This document shows, one piece after another, positions 58,728 through 64,000 of a stretch of DNA of 64,000 bases; position 1 is the stretch's first letter, and each line of letters begins with the position of its first letter. The stretch is from Nocardia acidivorans NBRC 108247. GTDB taxonomy: Bacteria > Actinomycetota > Actinomycetes > Mycobacteriales > Mycobacteriaceae. The position numbers and the translations under genes are program-made. The DNA lies in NCBI RefSeq assembly GCF_001625085.1, contig NZ_BDAW01000036.1, positions 25,830-89,829 on the forward strand. Reading direction: 5' to 3'. The notes beneath the pieces are model-generated. The model was not told the origin of the DNA and did no database searches. It saw only the letters and a program-made list of their open reading frames with translations.

Positions 58728-60062
58728 CTACCGACGCGTTGGTATGTCAGGAAGTCGGCGCGGTGCGGCATTGCGCCGCAGTGCCGGAGCCACGGGACGG
58801 CCGCTCAGGAAACCGTCGACGGAGCCGTGCTCCAACGCCTTTCGATAGATGAGGGCGGCCTCCCGGCAGGCCGCGACGGTGTGGTCGATATCGGCATCGG
58901 TATGCGCGGCCGAGGTGACGAACGACTGGCCGAGCACACCGCGCTCGAGCAGCTCCTGAAGGAAGAGCGTGCGATAGGGCTGGGACGGGTTCCCGTCCGG
59001 ATCCTTGGTGAGGAACACCAGGCAGGACGCTCGCCCGCGCACCTGAAGGTGGTCGGCGATACCCATCTCGGCGGCGACGGCGTTGACGCCCTCGGCGAGG
59101 CGGCGGCCGGCGTGCTCCATCCGCCCGATGGGGTCGACACTGCGGTACGCCTCGACGACCGCGCGAAAAGCCGCCAGGGAGGCCGTTTCCGGGCCGTGTG
59201 TGGTCGAGAGCAGGAAGACCCGATCGGCGTCGGTGCGCAGCCCACCGAGCTCCATGTACTCGCGCTTGCCCGCGAGCGCGGAGAGTGGGAAGCCATTGCC
59301 CATGGCCTTGCCCCAGCAGGACAGGTCGGGCCGAACGCCGTAGAGCTGTTGTGCGCCACCGAGAGACCAGCGGAAGCCGGTGATCATCTCATCGAAGATG
59401 AGCAGCGCGCCGTGCCGATCACAGAGTGCGCGAACACCTTCCAGGAATCCCAGCGCCGGTTCGGCCAGCGCCGTGGCCTGCTCCATGACCACGCAGGCGA
59501 CCTGCTCGGATTCCAGGATCTCCGCCAGTGAGCCGAGATCGTTGTAGCGGAAGGTGAAGGTGGGCGAGGTCGGTATGCCCGCGTTCATCGCGGTGAGCCC
59601 GATGAACCAGTCGTCCACGGAGAAGAACGGCTGATCACAGACCACCACCGTCTCGCGTCCGGTGGCCGCGCGCGCCAATCGCACCGCGGCGGTGGTGGCG
59701 TCGGAACCGTTCTTGGCGAACTTCACCATGTCGGCATGCGGCACCAGGCTCAGGAAATCCTGCGCCGCAAGCAATTCCAGTTCGGTCGGCCGGGAGAAGT
59801 TGACACCGTCGGCAATGGTTCGCGCCACCGCCTCGACCACCGGCGGATACCCGTGCCCCAGGGTCACCGAGCGCAACCCCATGCCGTACTCGACGTACTC
59901 GTTCCCGTCGCAGTCCCAGACGTGAGCGCCGTACCCGCGCACCAGAATCGGCGCTCTGGACTCCGGATATTGATCCGATCCCCGAGCGTAGGTATGCGCT
60001 CCGCCCGGTACCAGCTGATGTAGGCGGTCCTGTATCTCGTTGCTGCGAGTGAATTCAGGCAT
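58728..60062 (-). CDS. Class III aminotransferase, glutamate-1-semialdehyde aminomutase-like
   Basis: A 444-residue PLP enzyme. GGAHTYARGSDQYPE (about residues 20-34), NGSDATTAAVRLAR (about 117-130), FDEMITGFRWSLGG (about 225-238) and the Schiff-base Lys252 in CWGKAMGNG are typical of the HemL-like branch. It is probably not the housekeeping HemL: the context is a sugar or secondary-metabolite pair with a glycosyltransferase, and no other heme genes are near. It begins eight bases inside the glycosyltransferase gene, so they are coupled. Confidence 0.88.
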   Translation of the reverse strand: MPEFTRSNEIQDRLHQLVPGGAHTYARGSDQYPESRAPILVRGYGAHVWDCDGNEYVEYGMGLRSVTLGHGYPPVVEAVARTIADGVNFSRPTELELLAAQDFLSLVPHADMVKFAKNGSDATTAAVRLARAATGRETVVVCDQPFFSVDDWFIGLTAMNAGIPTSPTFTFRYNDLGSLAEILESEQVACVVMEQATALAEPALGFLEGVRALCDRHGALLIFDEMITGFRWSLGGAQQLYGVRPDLSCWGKAMGNGFPLSALAGKREYMELGGLRTDADRVFLLSTTHGPETASLAAFRAVVEAYRSVDPIGRMEHAGRRLAEGVNAVAAEMGIADHLQVRGRASCLVFLTKDPDGNPSQPYRTLFLQELLERGVLGQSFVTSAAHTDADIDHTVAACREAALIYRKALEHGSVDGFLSGRPVAPALRRNAAPRRLPDIPTRR

Positions 60063-60690
60063 ACATTCCTCCTGCTGCGCGCCAACGGTTTTCGCTCAGT
60101 GTGGGCGGGTACAGGGTGGGTTCGCCGATGGATTGGGTGATCTCGAAGTCGGCGGCGCGAATCCGGGCGGCCGCGGCGAACTTGGTACGCAGCTCCTGAT
60201 CAGTGATGAGAGTGTCCAGGGCCCGGGTCAATTGGGCGCGATGACCCGGGTCGACAAGCAGCCCGTTGCTCCCCGGTTCGATGATCTCCTCGCCGCCGGT
60301 CGGGCGGGTGGCGATCACCGCACAACCGGCCCGCATGCCCTCCCAGACGACGCGGCGGAACGGCGCGGGTCGCAGTGAGCACTGCACGAGGATATCGGCA
60401 TGGCGCAGATAGGGTTCCAGATCCTCCACCCGGCCGGTGAAGGTGACCGGCAGATCCAGCGCGGTGGTGTGCAGTTCGAGTTCGGCGAGATAATTCTCGT
60501 CACCCGGATGGAGGCCGCCGATGAGGAAGACCTCCCGCGGCAGTATTCGTGCGCCCGCGAGCGCGCGCAGGAACACGTCCTGACCCTTCTCCGGTGCGAG
60601 CCGCCCCACCACCGCGATCACGCTCTGCGCCGCCGGCCGCTGTTCACTGCTGAAAGACTCATCCATGGTCGTCACCCCCGGGCTGTCCAC
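60055..60690 (-). CDS. Glycosyltransferase (GT4 type), only the C-terminal domain
   Basis: A 211-residue protein that starts at GTG 60690 just at the linker where GT4 enzymes read SPGV-x-x-x-x-F. Then come VVGRLAPEKGQDVFLRAL (about residues 27-44), GRVEDLEPYLRHADILV and the donor-site VVWEGMRAGCAVIA...GGEEII (about 114-136) with both conserved glutamates. The acceptor-binding N-terminal domain of about 170 residues is absent, and the opposite strand there is filled by the kinase gene. It is either a truncated relic or a split half. It overlaps the aminotransferase start by eight bases. Confidence 0.75.
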   Translation of the reverse strand: MDSPGVTTMDESFSSEQRPAAQSVIAVVGRLAPEKGQDVFLRALAGARILPREVFLIGGLHPGDENYLAELELHTTALDLPVTFTGRVEDLEPYLRHADILVQCSLRPAPFRRVVWEGMRAGCAVIATRPTGGEEIIEPGSNGLLVDPGHRAQLTRALDTLITDQELRTKFAAAARIRAADFEITQSIGEPTLYPPTLSENRWRAAGGMYA

Positions 60691-60814
60691 CGAATTCTCG
60701 CGGTCCAGGCCCCGACGCCCGTGCAGCGCAAGTCTAGAGGCTGTTGGCGCGGAGCGCGTCCCACGCGTGGGTTACGGTGGGCGGCAGTACGTAGCCGGTC
60801 GGAGGTAGTGGGTC

Positions 60815-62341
60815 GTGGCGAGGACACTCGCGCAGGGGCAGACATTCGCGGGCTATCGGATCGAGCGGCTGCTCGGGGTCGGCGGAATGGGTGAGGTGTA
60901 CCTCGCCCGCGACCGCGACCTGCCGCGCCTGGTCGCCCTGAAACTGCTGAGCACCGCCGTCGCCGACGATTCCGAGGTCCGCGCCCGCTTCCTGCGCGAA
61001 GCCGATACCGCTGCCCGCCTGGCACATCCGAATATCGTCGCGGTGTACGCGCGCGGCCGCACCGACGACCGGCTGTGGATGGCCATGCAGTACATCGAGG
61101 GCACCGATGTGGCGGCGGTCCTGCGCGACGGACCGCTGCGCCCGGATCACGCGGTGCGCATTCTCGGCGAGACCGCCAAGGCGCTGGACCACGCGCACCG
61201 GGCCGGAGTCCTGCACCGCGATGTGAAGCCCGCCAATATCCTGCTGGCCTGGGGACCGGACCAGCGGGTCTTCCTGGCGGACTTCGGGATTGCGAAGGCG
61301 CTCGACCAGACGAGCGCGCTGACCCGCACCGGGGAGATGTACGCCAGCTTCCAGTACGCGTCCCCCGAACAATTCGAGCTGCGCACCGATATGGACCAGC
61401 GGTCGGACGTGTACGCCCTCGGCTGCACGCTGTATCACATGCTCACCGGCGAGCTGCCGTATCCGGGCGGGAGCACCGCGCAGCTGGTCAACGGGCATCT
61501 CAATGGGCGGATTCCACAACCGAGCGAACGTAATCCGGCGGTTTCTCCGGCATTCGACGCGGTGATCGCGCGCGCCCTGGCCAAGGATCGGACGCACCGA
61601 TTCGGCAGCTGCGGTGAATTCGCCTCGGCCGCCGCAGCCGCATTGAACGGTACGAATCACGAGGGAGCGCCATGGACCCCGCCCGTGCGGGGGTCACGGC
61701 CGCAGGCGTATCCGACGGCCAGCGCCGGAACGACCCGGACGAGCGCACCCACCCGACTTCGCGACGCGACCGCGCCTCCCCTCGCCGCTCACGCCGGGCC
61801 TCCACATCGTCGAGGCCGCAGGCGACTGATCGCCGCCGCGGCCGTAGCCGCGATCATCGTCACGGGAGTCGGGGCCGGATTCGGCAGCGGCGCACTGAAA
61901 TTCACCTTCGGCGCGGGATCCCCGCCTATGACCTCCACGCCCGGCGACGTACAGACCGACGCCTCGCGCGATGGTGCGACCAAAGCGGCCTGCGACTACG
62001 GGATCCTGATGACGACCTACGACTACGGCGACGGCGACGGCTGGCAGGCGAAGGTCGTCAACGGCGCCACCGGGACCTGGAAAACTCAAGCCCAGCAACT
62101 GCTCCCCGCGATCCGACTGCTTTTGGAATCGGACTCCGAACACACCCGTGGAACTGATGCCAAGTGCACCATCACGTCCGGGAACACCACGCACTATGAG
62201 CTCGATGTCGATGTGACCCAGGTCAATTCGACCAAGGGTAAAGCCGATACCACGGACCATCAGAAGGTCACGATGTCGATGGATTACGTGGATGGGAAAT
62301 GGCTGTGCGGTAAATGGGTCAGCCCATTGTTTCCGGCTTGA
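60815..62341 (+). CDS. Transmembrane serine/threonine protein kinase
   Basis: A 508-residue PknB-type kinase. The glycine loop is GVGGMGEVY (21-29), catalytic lysine Lys43, HRDVKPAN (134-141), DFG (156-158) and the SPEQ activation-loop end (about 186-189). A Pro/Ala/Thr juxtamembrane linker precedes one membrane helix (about 345-365). The outer part (about 385-508) resembles the small NTF2/DUF4878-like sensor domains of mycobacterial kinases, with a Cys pair. Starts at GTG 60815. It is divergent from the truncated glycosyltransferase; the signal is unknown. Confidence 0.92.
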   Translation: MARTLAQGQTFAGYRIERLLGVGGMGEVYLARDRDLPRLVALKLLSTAVADDSEVRARFLREADTAARLAHPNIVAVYARGRTDDRLWMAMQYIEGTDVAAVLRDGPLRPDHAVRILGETAKALDHAHRAGVLHRDVKPANILLAWGPDQRVFLADFGIAKALDQTSALTRTGEMYASFQYASPEQFELRTDMDQRSDVYALGCTLYHMLTGELPYPGGSTAQLVNGHLNGRIPQPSERNPAVSPAFDAVIARALAKDRTHRFGSCGEFASAAAAALNGTNHEGAPWTPPVRGSRPQAYPTASAGTTRTSAPTRLRDATAPPLAAHAGPPHRRGRRRLIAAAAVAAIIVTGVGAGFGSGALKFTFGAGSPPMTSTPGDVQTDASRDGATKAACDYGILMTTYDYGDGDGWQAKVVNGATGTWKTQAQQLLPAIRLLLESDSEHTRGTDAKCTITSGNTTHYELDVDVTQVNSTKGKADTTDHQKVTMSMDYVDGKWLCGKWVSPLFPA

Positions 62342-62393
62342 GATCGTATTTGAAACACCCTACATCACAATGGAATAGGGCTTTTGCGGTCTG

Positions 62394-62409
62394 TTCTATC
62401 ACGGTAGAA
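62394..62409. promoter_or_regulatory. Palindrome before the DUF222-HNH gene
   Basis: TTCTA-TCACGG-TAGAA lies 8 bases before the ATG at 62417, in a locally AT-rich patch (62341-62416). ATCACAATGGAATAG at 62364-62378 repeats part of it (TCAC and GAATA). It may be an operator or a leftover end of an inserted unit. Confidence 0.4.
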
Positions 62410-62416
62410 TAAAGCT

Positions 62417-63967
62417 ATGATTCCGAGGGGTGAAACCGATATTGTGAACGGCGCGCACGCGCTGGTCGCGTCGGTGCGCACCCTGATCGAGGAGCCCTTC
62501 TACCCCCTCACCGATACAGAGTTCGTCGAGGTGATGTCGGAGGTGGAAACCTCACTGCGGCAGCTGGAAACGGTGAAGCATCGTCTGATCGCCGAGACCG
62601 AACGCCGCTCGCTGGCCGATCGCAACGGCTTCAAGAAGACCTCGATCTATTTGGAACGCACCCTGCGTTTGAGCCACGCCGACGCATTGGCCCGGGTCCG
62701 CGCGGCGGAGAAGCTCAGCCCACAAATCACCGCGCAGGGCCAGGACGTAGGTCCGCAGTTGCCGTATGTGGCGCTGGCACAGGAGGAGGGCGCGATCTCG
62801 GCGGATCACGCTCGCCGTATCGCGTGGATCATCAACCGGCTGCCGGAGATCACGACCGACCCGGAGCGGGAAAACGCCGAACGCGTCCTCACCGACTACG
62901 CCCGGGAAGGCTCACCCGATGTGCTGCCCGGCCTCGGTGAGGAGATCATGGCGCGCATCGACCCGGACGGCACCCTCACCCGGGATAAAGACCGCCAACG
63001 TCGCCGCGGCCTCACCTTGGGTAAACAGCGCGTGGATGGGATGTCCCAGCTGACCGGTGAGATCACTCCCGAGCTGCGCGCTTTACTGGATCCGTTGCTG
63101 GCCAAGTTCGCCCGGCCCGGCATGTGCAACCCGGAAGACCCGGATAGCCCATGCTCCGGCGTTGTGGTCGACCCCGACCCCGGCACTCGCGGTGTCGTCG
63201 GCACCGACTCTGCTATCGGCTCCACGAACGACGTGGACGCCCTCAGGGCCGCCGCCGCTCGCGATACACGGACCGCCGCGCAACGCAATCACGATGCGCT
63301 GCTGACCATCCTGGGGTTCGGGGTCGACCTCAGCGAGCTCGGCACCCATCGTGGAGTGCCTGTGGCGGTGATCATCACCATGACCTTGGCCGAGGTCGAA
63401 GAAGCCGCAGGTGTGGCGACCACCGCCAGCGGCGGTACCGTCTCGATCTCCGAGGCGTTGAAGCTGGCCCAGGGTTCGCGGCCGTGGCTGGCGATCTTCG
63501 ACGGTGCGGAGATGCCCCTGCGCTTGGGCCGAGGCCGCCGCTTGGCCAGCCCCGCACAGCGTTTGGCCTTGATCGCCGCCGAGAAGGGGTGCACCCGCCC
63601 GGGGTGCAGTGCCCCGGCGTCGATGGCGGCCGTACATCACGTCACCGAGTACGCCAAGGACGGCCGTGCCGATATCGAGAACCTGACCTTGGCGTGCGAT
63701 TCCTGCCATGCCCTGATTCACGACGGTCCCGGGGGTTGGAAGACAGTGAAACTGCCCTCGGACCACAAGTTCGCGGGTCGTACCGGGTGGATCGCGCCGC
63801 CGACGGTGGACCCGTCGGGGGTGCCGAAGGTGAATCGACGTCATGATCTGCGTGGGCAGCTGCTGAGCGGGTTGGCGAAGATCCATGCGCGTAATGATGT
63901 TGCCGCGCAACGGCACCGCTCGCGGTGGGGTCCGTTGGCGGTCTCGGTTTCCTCTGCGGGGGAGTAG
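62417..63967 (+). CDS. DUF222 (13E12-type) protein with HNH endonuclease domain
   Basis: A 516-residue protein. The N-terminal DUF222 region (about residues 30-330) is mostly helical and Arg/Glu-rich. The C-terminal HNH motif is read from CTRPGCSAPASMAAVHHV (about 393-410) through NLTLACDSCHALIHDG (about 424-439), with two CxxC-like pairs for structural zinc and the HH catalytic pair. This family is repeated in many actinomycete genomes (13E12 repeats) and its biological role is not settled. An HNH nuclease is predicted to nick DNA. Confidence 0.9.
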   Translation: MIPRGETDIVNGAHALVASVRTLIEEPFYPLTDTEFVEVMSEVETSLRQLETVKHRLIAETERRSLADRNGFKKTSIYLERTLRLSHADALARVRAAEKLSPQITAQGQDVGPQLPYVALAQEEGAISADHARRIAWIINRLPEITTDPERENAERVLTDYAREGSPDVLPGLGEEIMARIDPDGTLTRDKDRQRRRGLTLGKQRVDGMSQLTGEITPELRALLDPLLAKFARPGMCNPEDPDSPCSGVVVDPDPGTRGVVGTDSAIGSTNDVDALRAAAARDTRTAAQRNHDALLTILGFGVDLSELGTHRGVPVAVIITMTLAEVEEAAGVATTASGGTVSISEALKLAQGSRPWLAIFDGAEMPLRLGRGRRLASPAQRLALIAAEKGCTRPGCSAPASMAAVHHVTEYAKDGRADIENLTLACDSCHALIHDGPGGWKTVKLPSDHKFAGRTGWIAPPTVDPSGVPKVNRRHDLRGQLLSGLAKIHARNDVAAQRHRSRWGPLAVSVSSAGE

Positions 63968-64000
63968 GTTGGCGGCCCGGGGCCTTCGTAGCCGACGTCC

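Noticed and set aside
1..64000. tRNA, rRNA, CRISPR arrays, insertion sequences, prophage
   Set aside because: No cloverleaf, direct-repeat array, transposase or phage structural gene was recognised on reading either strand; a covariance or profile search was not possible here.

Overview
The window looks like chromosome from a Nocardia-type, mycolic-acid actinomycete. It is very GC-rich, and it combines genes typical of Corynebacteriales: a complete mce lipid-importer operon, an antigen-85-type mycolyltransferase, a cyclopropane/mycolic-acid-type methyltransferase, an AccD4-like acyl-CoA carboxylase subunit, a wax ester synthase, a multidomain acyl-CoA reductase, an alkB-rubA-rubB alkane hydroxylase cluster, a UsfX/SigF stress module and an Rv2629-like baeRF protein. 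No rRNA, tRNA, CRISPR array, insertion sequence or prophage was seen. The genus is an inference from gene content and style.

Layout. 1-9.6 kb: a cut hydroxyacid dehydrogenase, small membrane proteins, a stand-alone LigD-type DNA ligase, a PPOX protein, an amino acid permease plus an HpnE-like flavoprotein, then a TetR gene divergent from two tandem MpaB/rubber-oxygenase-family genes. 9.6-12.7 kb: a LysE exporter split by a frameshift in a homopolymer, coupled to an SDR gene; both are divergent from an HxlR regulator across a clean palindrome. A GntR gene follows. 12.8-16 kb: an accessory-looking patch with an XRE-DUF397 pair flanked by small orphan genes. Two of these genes carry the same 18-base palindrome set in the same way inside their promoters. 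16-23.2 kb: a stress region with a CsbD-like gene, a thioesterase, STAS, PAS-ANTAR, anti-sigma and sigF genes, a baeRF2 gene and a secreted lipase. Sites matching the SigF/SigB promoter consensus lie in front of the csbD-like gene and of usfX-sigF.

23.2-34.2 kb: lipid carboxylation and hydrocarbon oxidation, with an AccD4-like subunit, an ABC1/UbiB kinase-like protein, a mycolyltransferase, a single-chain biotin carboxylase-BCCP-carboxyltransferase, and a TetR gene divergent from alkB-rubA1-rubA2-rubB. 34.3-44 kb: a tightly coupled operon yrbEA-yrbEB-mceA-F-mas-tetR-tetR, with a palindrome over the -35 of its apparent promoter. One of its TetR genes seems to start at ATA. 44-49 kb: SDR, GtrA, RibD-C/DHFR-like, KOW-like, erythromycin-esterase-like, cysteine hydrolase and AraC/GlxA genes. 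49-57 kb: lipid storage and envelope genes (methyltransferase, expansin, hydrolase, WS/DGAT, cutinase, AcrA1-like reductase). 57-64 kb: amidohydrolase-SDR, an aminomutase-like aminotransferase coupled to an N-terminally truncated glycosyltransferase, a Ser/Thr kinase and a DUF222-HNH protein.

Working together: alkB oxidises alkanes, the Mce system imports lipids, the carboxylases supply extender units, and the acyl-CoA reductase with WS/DGAT can make wax esters. This metabolic picture is an inference from gene families. The most promising undescribed element is the XRE-DUF397 region with twin operator-promoters (about 13.2-15.7 kb).
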